Shown: positions 9,184 through 16,749 of the stretch, one piece after another
Layout: each line of letters begins with the position of its first letter
How positions within the stretch are numbered: the first letter of the stretch is position 1
DNA from: an uncultured bacterium
GTDB lineage: Bacteria; Verrucomicrobiota; Kiritimatiellia; RFP12; UBA1067
Direction: 5' to 3'
NCBI GenBank assembly: GCA_902779075.1
Contig: CACZAK010000004.1
Span: 22,319-86,318, forward strand
DNA length: 64,000 nucleotides
The notes under the pieces: model-generated
The model's database searches: none
What the model was told of the DNA's origin: nothing
Seen by the model: only the letters and a program-made list of their open reading frames with translations
Position numbers and translations under genes: made by a program

Positions 9184-9214
9184 ATTATAACATACCTACC
9201 TGTAGGTATGTCAA
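9184..9214 (-). promoter_or_regulatory. tetR promoter with embedded palindromic operator
   Basis: Minus-strand -35 TTGACA (9214-9209) and -10 TATAAT (9189-9184), 19 bp apart, with TG one base before the -10. The spacer is filled by a perfect palindrome at 9190-9211: ACATACCTAC, two bases, then GTAGGTATGT. It overlaps the -35 and abuts the -10, so a bound TetR dimer would block RNA polymerase. The ATG at 9176 lies 7 nt past the -10. Confidence 0.88.
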
Positions 9215-9518
9215 TGGCAATTTGCAGTGTTTTTTGTGTTGGTTGGATTTCTCACGTAGAGACAGGGAACGCAGAGTGTGATTGTTCACAAATGCCACCA
9301 TTTCCACCTATAAGATAGCAGTACAGCCACCTTTCCACAATTGAGCCAATTGCAAAACCATGCGTGTACGGTGTGGCATGTACGGCGAAAGACGAAGAAC
9401 AACTTGCAGTTGGGTCTAGCCGTATGCATGCCTGTACTGGAAATTGTCACCCTCCTTAGGATACAGTTCTTTTTGACGCATGCAGTATGACATAGCAATG
9501 CTGTTCATCCAACAATTT

Positions 9519-9658
9519 GGTCTGACCTTTTAATATATATGGTCTGACCTTATTATGTAAAAGGTCTGACCTTATTATGTAAAAGGTCTGACCTTATTAT
9601 GTAAATGGTCTGACCTTTTTACTTAAATGTTCTGACCAGAAATATTATTAGTCTGCCC
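9519..9658 (+). repeat. 22-bp tandem repeat with GGTCTGACC core
   Basis: Copies of GGTCTGACC begin at 9519, 9541, 9563, 9585 and 9607, a variant GTTCTGACC at 9629 and a decayed one near 9650, with an exact 22-bp period (two helical turns) and AT-rich spacers such as TTATTATGTAAAA. The core GGTC-N-GACC is itself palindromic and matches the general shape of FadR/GntR-type operators. It could be an iteron, a repressor array or a simple repeat. Confidence 0.9.
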
Positions 9659-9918
9659 TGAAGAATGAAATGCTCGAACCAAAATGCTGATGTTTATATT
9701 GATTATACACGCCGTTCTTTCTGTACGGCAATTTACCCAGTTGGTGGCTTTACGATCTTTGCGTTCGTTGCAGCTAAAACTAAAGGTAGTTGCAAAACGC
9801 CCTCTACCAGTGATGTACGTTCATTGCTTTCGCTGTAGGGGGATTTAGATTCTTGGAGAACGGACGTTTTCTTTAACTCCGAAACTCCTAAGTCGTTGCT
9901 CAAAATAAATTGAACACT

Positions 9919-10075
9919 AAACCACAATCCTCAGTAGAAAGGTTCACGCAGAGGCGCGAGAGACTGAGAGAGTAGCGAAAGCAAGAAAGGTTTTGCAAAT
10001 GTCTCAAAATGCTCTGCGTTCACAACATCCCGTATTTCTGGGAGAGACTTTCGCCCTCCAGATCCTCGGCGTGAG
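9919..10075 (+). repeat. Degenerate copy of the GCAGAGGCGC interspersed repeat
   Basis: The left part (CCACAATCCTCAGTAGAAAG, then TTCACGCAGAGGCGC) matches the left end of the element at 21588-21829 over about 35 bp; the right part retains CTCTGCGTTCAC and GATCCTCGGCGTGAGATA. The interior carries AGCGAAAGCAAGAAAGGTTT, shared with the foldback family at 10795 and 36311. Confidence 0.6.
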
Positions 10076-10600
10076 ATACAAATATCGTCACTAATGCACT
10101 TTTTTGATACCAGATACCCATATCAATTTAATGTTTCATACGTTGTTGATAACTAGTAGATATTTTCTGAGTTTTTTATAATATCTTCTTCTTGATTTTT
10201 AGCGAACTTGCGTTGAACCCTTGAAAATAAAGGGCGAAATGCATCTCTGTACAGTTTCTAATGGCCCATAACTTTAAAACCACTATTAGACACACTTTTG
10301 TTTATAACTTCTATTATTCTGCATTCTATCGTATTCTATTTCCCTGCGCTTCCAAGTCTCTATGCGCCGCTTGTGTGTAAGGGAAATACGAACCTTCCCT
10401 ACTAGATTATTTTTGCTAGTGGAAGTTTTGTTGACTTGATTAAAGTCTTGATGATATTTTAGATTTTCTATCAGTAAGGCAATTCAATTATACCTCTCGA
10501 CAGGTTGACGCATGTACATTGCTTTTAGCTATTTGGATTTTTTGAGTACAAGTGATGTTTCTCCTAATTTGGGTGGCTAATTGACTCAAACGGGTTTAAG

Positions 10601-10687
10601 TTTTGGACAGGATTAACATGATTTACAGGATTAATGGTAATGCTTTTGCCCCGAAATCCTGTCAATCTTGTGAATCCTGTCTAAAAA
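10601..10687. repeat. Foldback repeat built of AATCCTGT/ACAGGATT motifs
   Basis: The left arm (TTTTGGACAGGATTAACATG, ATTTACAGGATT) and the right arm (AATCCTGTCAATCTTGTGAA, TCCTGTCTAAAAA) are imperfect inverted repeats around a loop of about 22 bp. Multiple ACAGGATT units make this a member of a dispersed palindromic repeat type that I recall from many environmental genomes; function unknown. Confidence 0.75.
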
Positions 10688-10794
10688 TACGCAGTGAATA
10701 GGATCGGCAAGCTGCTACTTGAATGAATCAGCAACCCAGTTTCTCCTAATTACAAAAAATTAGATGAACACTAGGATCCGTTGCAAAGCCTTTC

Positions 10795-10893
10795 TTGCTT
10801 TCGCTGCTGGGAGATTAGGAGTCTCGGTGTTGTGGAGAATATTACAAAATCTCCCAGTCTCCAAAACTCTGAAATTCCCAATAGCGAAAGCAA
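10795..10893. repeat. Foldback element, copy 1 (TTGCTTTCGCT family)
   Basis: Arms TTGCTTTCGCTGCTGGGAG (left) and the near-complement TTCCCAATAGCGAAAGCAA (right) flank an interior with AGGAGTCTCGG and CCAGTCTCCAAAACTCTGAA. It is followed by CTCTGCGCTCTCTGTCTCTC and CGCCTCTGCATGAGA. The same order of blocks recurs at 36311-36409. Confidence 0.85.
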
Positions 10894-10985
10894 GAAGGTT
10901 TTTCTCTGCGCTCTCTGTCTCTCAGCGCCTCTGCATGAGAAACAACCCACCCTTCCACTCCGCACTATTCCGCATCCCATCCATT

Positions 10986-11099
10986 ACTTTCGCTGCTGGG
11001 AGATTTGGAGACTCGGAGATTAGGAGGTGTTATAATAATTTACTCTTAATCTTCCTCTCCTAATCTCCCAAACTTCTAATCTCACAATAGCGAAAGCAA
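10986..11099. repeat. Foldback element, copy 2 (TTGCTTTCGCT family)
   Basis: ACTTTCGCTGCTGGGAGATT at the left and CTCACAATAGCGAAAGCAAA at the right. The interior differs from copy 1 but is again internally complementary (ATTTGGAGACTCGGAGATTA versus TAATCTCCCAAACTTCTAAT). It is followed by degenerate CTCTGTGTGAGATAATT sequence directly upstream of the mnmG promoter. Confidence 0.8.
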
Positions 11100-11205
11100 A
11101 ATCATTCCCCATCTCTACTTCCTGCCTCTCAGCACTTCTGCGTGAGAGAATTAATCAACGCCTCTGTGTGAGATAATTAATCAACCACACTCAAACTAGT
11201 TTTGA

Positions 11206-11211
11206 TATAAT
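11206..11211 (+). promoter_or_regulatory. mnmG extended -10 (TGATATAAT), leaderless
   Basis: TATAAT preceded by TG-A; 7 nt (AAACGCC) separate it from the mnmG ATG at 11219. No convincing -35 or Shine-Dalgarno sequence, consistent with an extended -10 promoter and a leaderless message. Confidence 0.75.
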
Positions 11212-11218
11212 AAACGCC

Positions 11219-13540
11219 ATGCAAGCAAAGTATGATATAATCGTCGTAGGTGGAGGCCATGCAGGTGCGGAAGCCGCCCTCATTGCCGCACGCATGGGTG
11301 TGCAAACCCTCCTCATCACCAGCCGCCTGGACTCAATTGCGCAAATGCCATGCAATCCCTCGATTGGCGGACTCGCCAAGAGCCACCTCGTTTTTGAACT
11401 CGATGCACTAGGCGGCGAAATGGGCTTCAACGCCGATCTGACTTCATTACAGGAAAAGACACTCAATACAAGTCGCGGACCCGCTGTCCAGGCCACCCGC
11501 GCACAATGCGACAAACGCGAATACACCCTCCGAATGCAACGTGTAATCGCCACACAGCCAATGCTGGATGTTCTTGAAGATGTAGTTGTTGAAGTCAAAG
11601 TTGAGGGTTCTTCTGATGAAAAAGAAGCACTCCAGACGCGTCATGTAATAGGTGTAGAGACCGCTGAACACGGTTATATTCCTACACGCAACATCATTCT
11701 TACCACCGGCACATCCCTCGGCGGTCGTATTTTCATCGGCAAAGAATCCATGCCATCAGGTGGAGATGGTCGCCCTGCAGTTGACCAGCTCAGCAACTCC
11801 CTACGCCAACTCGGATTTGCTCTTACTCGTCTCAAAACTGGCACTCCACCTCGACTTTCTGCACGGTCTATCGACTTCTCCAAAACCACTGAACAGCCTG
11901 GAGAAACGCACCCGTATTACTTTTCTCTCCGCACGCCAAACGCTATATCGTCGCCTTTTTCGCCGCATTTATACATAGATTTCAACACCCTTTCGTCGTG
12001 TGACGATACACATGTTTCCACGTGGAAACGTAATCTTTTCGACAAGGATGAGCCAAGCCAACGTTCCATAGGATATCAGAAGGGAGATGAATACCGCGAT
12101 TTTATAGGCTTAGGTAGGATTATACCTATAAAGCAACCTAGTTCACGCAATGGGTTTAGCCAAGGCCACTCTATGTTGCCATCTACTAGTTCGACGGAAT
12201 CAGCAAATACCTTGAACCAATTGCAAAGCTTATTGGATGAAGATTTTGTCCATGTAGAACAGGTAGAACATCCAGAACATACTGATGCTTTGCATGTTCT
12301 ACATGGACAATCAAAAGAGGTTTTGCAGCCGGACTCGTTTTCTGTTTCCACGTGGAAACATAATCTGTTTTCAACAGAACACTATGCTCCGTGGCCTGTG
12401 AATGCACCATGTGTAAGTTGTTTTGCTACGCATACAACTCCGCAAACACATGAAATAATCCGAACCCATCTACAGGATAGTGCACTGTACGGAGGGGCAA
12501 TTGTGGGAACTGGTGTGCGGTACTGCCCGTCGATCGAGGACAAGATTGTCCGCTTTCCAGCAGCTGAAAGCCACCATGTAATGCTGGAACCAGAAGACCT
12601 TGCTGGGACAATCATTTATCCCAACGGTCTCTCAAACAGTTTGCCGAAAGAAGTGCAAGAGCAACTTGTCCATTCTGTACCAGGTCTCGAGCATGCCGAG
12701 TTCCTTGCCTACGCATACGCAATCGAATATGACGGAATCGACGCCCGTGAACTGTCGCACACACTTGAGTCTAAGAGAATAGGCGGGTTGTACTTTGCAG
12801 GACAAATCAACGGAACGACCGGGTATGAGGAAGCCGCCGCGCAGGGAATCATGGCGGGAATAAACGCAGCATTCTCCGTGCTAGGCAAAGATCCTCTTAT
12901 TCTAAGCAGACAGGATGCCTACATTGGAGTCCTGATTGACGACCTTGTCACGAAGGGTACTGATGAGCCATACCGGATGTTTACAAGCCGAGCCGAACGT
13001 CGGCTCATTCTCCGACAAGACAATGCACGTTTCCGTCTGATGCACGCCGCAGACCGCATCGGAGTTTTGCCATGTGACATTCGCCAAAAGACGCACCATA
13101 TTCATTCCAGCATTGAGGAACTTGAGAATGGTTCCGCGAACAAGTTGAGAATTGAGGGGAAGCCTTTGACATCGCATTTGAATCTCTGCCAGTCACTTGA
13201 CATGGCCCACGAGTTTGTCAGTAGTCACATAAAGGATTTCCCGTTCAGTCAGGATGACGCCTTGTCCATCATCGAACAACTCTGGATCAGGCACCATTAC
13301 GCAGGATACATCAGGCAAGAAGAGATTGCGGCCGCGCGAGCAAAAAAAGACGAAACAATCCGTATCCCCGCTTGGCTGGATTATGACGCATGTGTTGCCG
13401 TGCGCTTTGAAAGCCGCGAGAAACTCAAGAAGTTTCGACCAGAGACTCTCGCACAGGCAGCGCGAATTCCCGGTGTCAATCCAGCGGACATTGCCGTACT
13501 TGCCATCATAATCAAACGGGGACATATAAAACGTCAATGA
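11219..13540 (+). CDS. mnmG: tRNA uridine-5-carboxymethylaminomethyl synthesis enzyme MnmG with large insertion
   Basis: 773 aa; the family is normally about 620-630. MnmG, with MnmE, builds the cmnm5 group on wobble uridine 34 of several tRNAs. The FAD motif GGGHAGAE (residues 11-18), [77 protein letters not shown] and the C-terminal MnmE-binding helices are all intact. Between [15 protein letters not shown] (about residue 235) and [17 protein letters not shown] (about 390) there are about 150 extra residues of low complexity, with no stop or frameshift, bounded by a duplicated VSTWK(R/H)NLF. E. coli MnmG has only a few residues at this spot. The insertion carries two DNA palindromes and a foldback (separate entries). 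Enzyme function is probably retained because all motifs persist. Confidence 0.96.
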   Translation: MQAKYDIIVVGGGHAGAEAALIAARMGVQTLLITSRLDSIAQMPCNPSIGGLAKSHLVFELDALGGEMGFNADLTSLQEKTLNTSRGPAVQATRAQCDKREYTLRMQRVIATQPMLDVLEDVVVEVKVEGSSDEKEALQTRHVIGVETAEHGYIPTRNIILTTGTSLGGRIFIGKESMPSGGDGRPAVDQLSNSLRQLGFALTRLKTGTPPRLSARSIDFSKTTEQPGETHPYYFSLRTPNAISSPFSPHLYIDFNTLSSCDDTHVSTWKRNLFDKDEPSQRSIGYQKGDEYRDFIGLGRIIPIKQPSSRNGFSQGHSMLPSTSSTESANTLNQLQSLLDEDFVHVEQVEHPEHTDALHVLHGQSKEVLQPDSFSVSTWKHNLFSTEHYAPWPVNAPCVSCFATHTTPQTHEIIRTHLQDSALYGGAIVGTGVRYCPSIEDKIVRFPAAESHHVMLEPEDLAGTIIYPNGLSNSLPKEVQEQLVHSVPGLEHAEFLAYAYAIEYDGIDARELSHTLESKRIGGLYFAGQINGTTGYEEAAAQGIMAGINAAFSVLGKDPLILSRQDAYIGVLIDDLVTKGTDEPYRMFTSRAERRLILRQDNARFRLMHAADRIGVLPCDIRQKTHHIHSSIEELENGSANKLRIEGKPLTSHLNLCQSLDMAHEFVSSHIKDFPFSQDDALSIIEQLWIRHHYAGYIRQEEIAAARAKKDETIRIPAWLDYDACVAVRFESREKLKKFRPETLAQAARIPGVNPADIAVLAIIIKRGHIKRQ
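12014..12029. repeat. Palindrome GTTTCCACGTGGAAAC, copy 1, inside mnmG
   Basis: A 16-bp perfect palindrome coding VSTWK in the MnmG insertion. It differs from the classical ParB site TGTTTCACGTGAAACA by one extra C/G in each half-site and resembles the Pseudomonas form TGTTCCACGTGGAACA with one extra T/A per half. It was not found elsewhere in the window except copy 2. Confidence 0.85.
12246..12310. repeat. Inverted repeat inside the mnmG insertion
   Basis: Perfect 16-bp arms TTGTCCATGTAGAACA (12246-12261) and TGTTCTACATGGACAA (12295-12310) around a 33-nt loop containing further GTAGAACAT/CAGAACAT units. It lies within coding sequence ([20 protein letters not shown]) and could fold in DNA or mRNA. 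Confidence 0.88.
12343..12360. repeat. Palindrome TGTTTCCACGTGGAAACA, copy 2, inside mnmG
   Basis: An 18-bp perfect palindrome 330 bp from copy 1; both copies continue with a similar sequence (CGTAATCTTTT / CATAATCTGTTTT), so a segment of at least 25 bp was duplicated and now brackets the insertion. Confidence 0.85.
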
Positions 13541-13589
13541 ATGTTATGCGTTATTTACTTTTGGTGTTGCAGTGAACGGCTAAAAGAGG

Positions 13590-13595
13590 TATACT
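13590..13595 (+). promoter_or_regulatory. -10 hexamer of the EIIA/permease operon, leaderless
   Basis: TATACT ends 7 nt (AACTGGC) before the GTG start at 13603. It lacks the TG extension seen at most other promoters here. No ribosome-binding site fits in the 7 nt. Confidence 0.6.
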
Positions 13596-13602
13596 AACTG
13601 GC

Positions 13603-14523
13603 GTGAAAACAAATGAGATACATTTGACGACGTTCTTCGAGGTTGAAGACGTGATGCCTCATTGTGGCAACATGTCACGTGATGAGGTCGTGCGCGCATT
13701 GGCATCCAAACTTGCCAAGCGCTACAACTTGTCGGGAGGCGACGCTCTGGCCGATGCGGTGCTAGCCCGTGAACAGGAAGGGTCGACGGTGCTGATGGAC
13801 GGTCTTGCCGTGCCACATGCCCGAGTGGAGGGTCTGGACAGGCCGTATGCCGCGATCGCCACGAGCGAACGCGGAATCCAGTGGTCTGAGGATAGCTCGA
13901 ACAAGGTGCACATCGTGTTCCTGATTCTCATTCCGCGCGAAGACCCCGCCCTGTATCTGAAGGTACTCCATGTTCTCGGAACGGTCCTCAGCGACCGAGA
14001 GCAGTTCAACCTCGTCGCGGCGATGTCGAACGCAGGGGAAATCTACCGTTTCTTCAAGAACGGCGAGGTGTATCTGCCCAGGTTCCTCACCGCCGCAGAC
14101 ATAATGAAGCGCGAGTACAAGTCGCTCCGTTATGAAGACACGCTCCAGACCTGCATCAACGCCCTCATTTCGGAACACACGTCCGAACTTCCCGTGGTCG
14201 ACTCAGAAGGACGTCTCAAGGGAGTGGCGCGGGCGGACAACCTGCTGCGCGCCTGCATCCCCGAGCATGTCCTGTGGATGGAGGACATCTCCTCCATTTT
14301 CGACTTCGAGCCGTTCGTGCAGGTTCTGGACGATGAGTCCACGACTCCCATCACCACTATCCTTGACGACAAGTACCCGATTGTCTCGCCGGACAGTCCC
14401 GCAGTGCAGATCGCGTGCGAGATGATGCGCCACAAGAGCTCAAAGTGCTATGTTCGGGAAGGTGACCGCCTCGTCGGCGTAGTAAAACTCACGGAATTTC
14501 TCAACAAGATATTCAGGGAGTGA
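13603..14523 (+). CDS. PTS EIIA-type domain fused to a CBS pair
   Basis: 306 aa, GTG start placed by the -10 hexamer. Residues about 5-155 are a type-2 PTS EIIA (mannitol/fructose/Ntr) fold, with the phospho-acceptor histidine His72 in GLAVPHAR and a typical HIVFLILIPREDPALYLKVL segment. Residues about 160-304 are two CBS modules (ADIMKREYKSLRYEDTLQTC and TPITTILDDKYPIVSPDSPA), which usually bind adenosine nucleotides. No EI, HPr, EIIB or EIIC is in the window, so this is likely a regulator rather than a sugar PTS component. It overlaps the permease gene, suggesting it controls that transporter in response to phosphorylation and adenylate state. Confidence 0.85.
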   Translation: MKTNEIHLTTFFEVEDVMPHCGNMSRDEVVRALASKLAKRYNLSGGDALADAVLAREQEGSTVLMDGLAVPHARVEGLDRPYAAIATSERGIQWSEDSSNKVHIVFLILIPREDPALYLKVLHVLGTVLSDREQFNLVAAMSNAGEIYRFFKNGEVYLPRFLTAADIMKREYKSLRYEDTLQTCINALISEHTSELPVVDSEGRLKGVARADNLLRACIPEHVLWMEDISSIFDFEPFVQVLDDESTTPITTILDDKYPIVSPDSPAVQIACEMMRHKSSKCYVREGDRLVGVVKLTEFLNKIFRE

Positions 14524-14528
14524 GTCCA

Positions 14529-15998
14529 ATGAAGTTCTTCAATCCAAAATTCCTGCTGCTCGCGTTGATCGTGTGCGGCGTGACGTTCGGTGGACTCGAG
14601 GCCGGCCTCGCGACAAATTCCACGCAGGCCCTGACGCTTGCCGTGTTTTCGGCGGTCATCTCCACGACGCTCCTTTTCTGGGAGCGGCGCGTGGGCGTGG
14701 CGTTCATCGGCGTCGCATTACTCGTAGCATGCAAGGCTATGACGCTCAAGTCCATCGTTCTCGGCGCGGAACTCGATATCATCCTGTTCCTCGTTGGCAT
14801 GATGATCATCGTGGGCGTGCTGAAGGATCTCGGCTTTCTCACATGGATCATCCAGGCGATCATAAGCCGAAAAAGAATGACCGGCGTGTCGTTCACAGCA
14901 ATACTGTGTCTGCTCTCGGCCGTACTGGCGTCTGTGGTGGACGAGGTGTCGTCCATCGTCGTCGTGCTCGCCCTCGTGTTCCAGGTGTGCGACACGCTGA
15001 AGCTTCGTCCCCACCCGTTCGTCTTGATCGCGGTGATGGCCACCAACATCGGCTCTTCTGCCACGATGCTGGGCAATCCGGTTGGCATCTACATCGGCAG
15101 CCACGCCGGATTCACGTTCTCGCAGTTCCTGGTCGGTGCAACACCAGTGGCGTTCGTTGCGCTCGTCTGCACGTTCGCCATCACAGTGTTCTGGTTCCGG
15201 AATGCCATTCAGGAAATGTCGAAGGCAATGGAAAACCACCGGAAACTGGGACTTGGACCGACTGCTAAGATCCCCTACAAGGCGGGGCTCTTCGTCTTGC
15301 TGACAACGGTGGTTGTCATCGCCTTCCACCACCAGATAGAAGGGGTGCTCGGATTGATGGGTGCCGACAACAAAAACGCCTTCCTCATCATGACGCCGCT
15401 CGTGATCGCCGGCATCCTCATGATCCTCCGTCCGGCGCGTGCGCGACACTATGTGGAACATGAAGTCGAATGGTGGACTCTCTTGTTCTTCATGCTTCTT
15501 TTTGCCATATCTGCCTCGCTCAGTAACAACGGAATCACCAAAAACCTGGCCAGCACGCTCACCCAGCACGTGAAGGGCGGACCGAACGGCATGATTCCGC
15601 TCGTGATCCTCATCTCGTCGCTCGGATCGGCGTTTGTCGACAACATCGTCTTCGTCGCGTCGTTCACGCCCGTGGTACAGGACATGCTGAAGATTTCATC
15701 CGACTATTCCGTTCTCTGGTGGGCCCTTCTCTTCGGTGCCTGCTACGGCGGCAACATCACCGTGGTCGGCTCCACCGCCAACATCGTGGCGTCAGGTCTT
15801 CTGGAAAAACACGGCTATCACCCGATCAAGTTCAGCGACTGGATCAAGATCGGCGCCTTCGTCGGGGTGGTCAGCGGCGTCGTTGCCTGGGTCATGCTGC
15901 TCTTCATGCCCGTGCCCCACCCGGCCGCCGATGAAACGAACGTGCCGTCCCCGCCCGCGCAAACTGCGCCGGCGCAGCCTCCGTCAGTTCAAACCTGA
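14529..15998 (+). CDS. Ion permease of the ArsB/NhaD/SLC13 (IT) superfamily
   Basis: About 489 aa with eleven or so hydrophobic helices. The repeated motifs typical of the superfamily are visible: SAVLASVVDEVSSIVVVLAL with ATNIGSSATMLGNPVGIYIG in the first half, and SSLGSAFVDNIVFVASFTPV with GACYGGNITVVGSTANIVAS in the second. Such proteins carry Na+/H+, arsenite, sulfate or dicarboxylates; substrate is not decidable. A GTG at 14520 gives a longer frame, but ATG 14529 has AGGGAG 8 nt upstream and is preferred. It is flanked on both sides by EIIA-like genes. The C-terminal tail is Pro/Ala-rich. Confidence 0.88.
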   Translation: MKFFNPKFLLLALIVCGVTFGGLEAGLATNSTQALTLAVFSAVISTTLLFWERRVGVAFIGVALLVACKAMTLKSIVLGAELDIILFLVGMMIIVGVLKDLGFLTWIIQAIISRKRMTGVSFTAILCLLSAVLASVVDEVSSIVVVLALVFQVCDTLKLRPHPFVLIAVMATNIGSSATMLGNPVGIYIGSHAGFTFSQFLVGATPVAFVALVCTFAITVFWFRNAIQEMSKAMENHRKLGLGPTAKIPYKAGLFVLLTTVVVIAFHHQIEGVLGLMGADNKNAFLIMTPLVIAGILMILRPARARHYVEHEVEWWTLLFFMLLFAISASLSNNGITKNLASTLTQHVKGGPNGMIPLVILISSLGSAFVDNIVFVASFTPVVQDMLKISSDYSVLWWALLFGACYGGNITVVGSTANIVASGLLEKHGYHPIKFSDWIKIGAFVGVVSGVVAWVMLLFMPVPHPAADETNVPSPPAQTAPAQPPSVQT

Positions 15999-16012
15999 AA
16001 CCCAAGGATACG

Positions 16013-16621
16013 ATGGTACAAGTCCTTCCAATACTCGCCGTCGCATGCATCTCGTTTTTGGCAGGTGCGTTGACGCTCTACATTCTGCAGTCAAGGAAGA
16101 ACTCTTCGAAGGAATCTGCCGAGAAGGGAACCACTCCCGAACACGAGATCCTCAAAAAGTACATCGACAAGTTCGCAATGGTCCCTACCTTCCGCGCATA
16201 TTCTAAGAAAGAAGCAATCGAACAACTAATTGATATCGCCGGGCAGCGCTTTCCTGACATCGTGACCAAAATTGATGAAGCCAAGCAGGCCGTATACAAA
16301 CGTGAAGAGTCAATGGCCACAGGCCTCGACTACGGCATCGCCGTGCCTCATGGGCGAACGGCGGCCGTCAAGCAGATATGCGGCGTCATTGCACTTGTCG
16401 ACAACTCGAAAAACGACAATGGCATCATACCAGACTACGAGACAATCGACCATTCAAAGATCCAGATCATCTGCCTCATGCTCATACCGGAATCCATGAA
16501 CGCTTCCTACCTTCAGATGCTCAGCACCTTTATCCGCATCTTCCAGAACGCCGACAATCGCGAGCAGCTGCTTTCATGCAAAACACCAAAAGACATGAAG
16601 CGATTCTTCAATTCACTTTAG
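16013..16621 (+). CDS. Membrane-anchored EIIA-like protein
   Basis: 202 aa. An N-terminal membrane helix (residues about 5-25) is followed by a linker and a type-2 EIIA-like domain with the histidine His113 in GIAVPHGR, matching His72 of the first gene of the operon. The LMLIPESMNASYLQMLSTFI segment is also family-like. A membrane-tethered EIIA is unusual and suggests local action on the neighbouring permease. ATG with AAGGA upstream, 14 bp after the permease stop. Confidence 0.78.
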   Translation: MVQVLPILAVACISFLAGALTLYILQSRKNSSKESAEKGTTPEHEILKKYIDKFAMVPTFRAYSKKEAIEQLIDIAGQRFPDIVTKIDEAKQAVYKREESMATGLDYGIAVPHGRTAAVKQICGVIALVDNSKNDNGIIPDYETIDHSKIQIICLMLIPESMNASYLQMLSTFIRIFQNADNREQLLSCKTPKDMKRFFNSL

Positions 16622-16641
16622 ATATTGTGTCTTCTCGTAAC

Positions 16642-16664
16642 TTATCAACAATACCTGTAGATAA
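16642..16664. promoter_or_regulatory. Two DnaA boxes upstream of dnaA
   Basis: TTATCAACA (plus strand, 16642-16650) and TGTAGATAA (minus-strand TTATCTACA, 16656-16664), each one base from the E. coli consensus TTATCCACA, facing each other in the 128-bp gap before dnaA. They fit autoregulation of dnaA or part of the origin. Confidence 0.6.
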
Positions 16665-16749
16665 CTTGTAGACATATTATCATTTTTTGTGCGTGGCTTT
16701 TACCCCAAAATATGATTGAATAGTGGTGAACTTTTAAGGAAGAAAAGGC

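Larger units (their letters stand above)
9177..11218. other. 2-kb AT-rich gene-free region at the coding strand switch
   Basis: No ORF here looks like a protein. Everything to the left is on the minus strand and everything for the next 25 kb on the plus strand, the pattern expected around a replication origin; mnmG next to oriC is common. The stretch holds the tetR promoter, a six- to seven-copy 22-bp repeat (9519-9658), a degenerate repeat (9919-10075), one TTATCAACA-type DnaA box on the minus strand (10144-10152), a very AT-rich part (about 10080-10760) and three foldback elements (10601-10687, 10795-10893, 10986-11099). It is therefore an origin candidate, competing with the DnaA-box cluster near 20.9 kb. 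Confidence 0.55.

Noticed and set aside
9519..9658. CRISPR array at the 22-bp repeats
   Set aside because: Spacers between cores are nearly the same sequence and 13 bp long, so this is a simple tandem repeat.
9286..9927. Short minus-strand ORFs in the 2-kb gap (9286-9498, 9733-9927)
   Set aside because: No ribosome site, no recognisable motif, and they run through degenerate repeat sequence.
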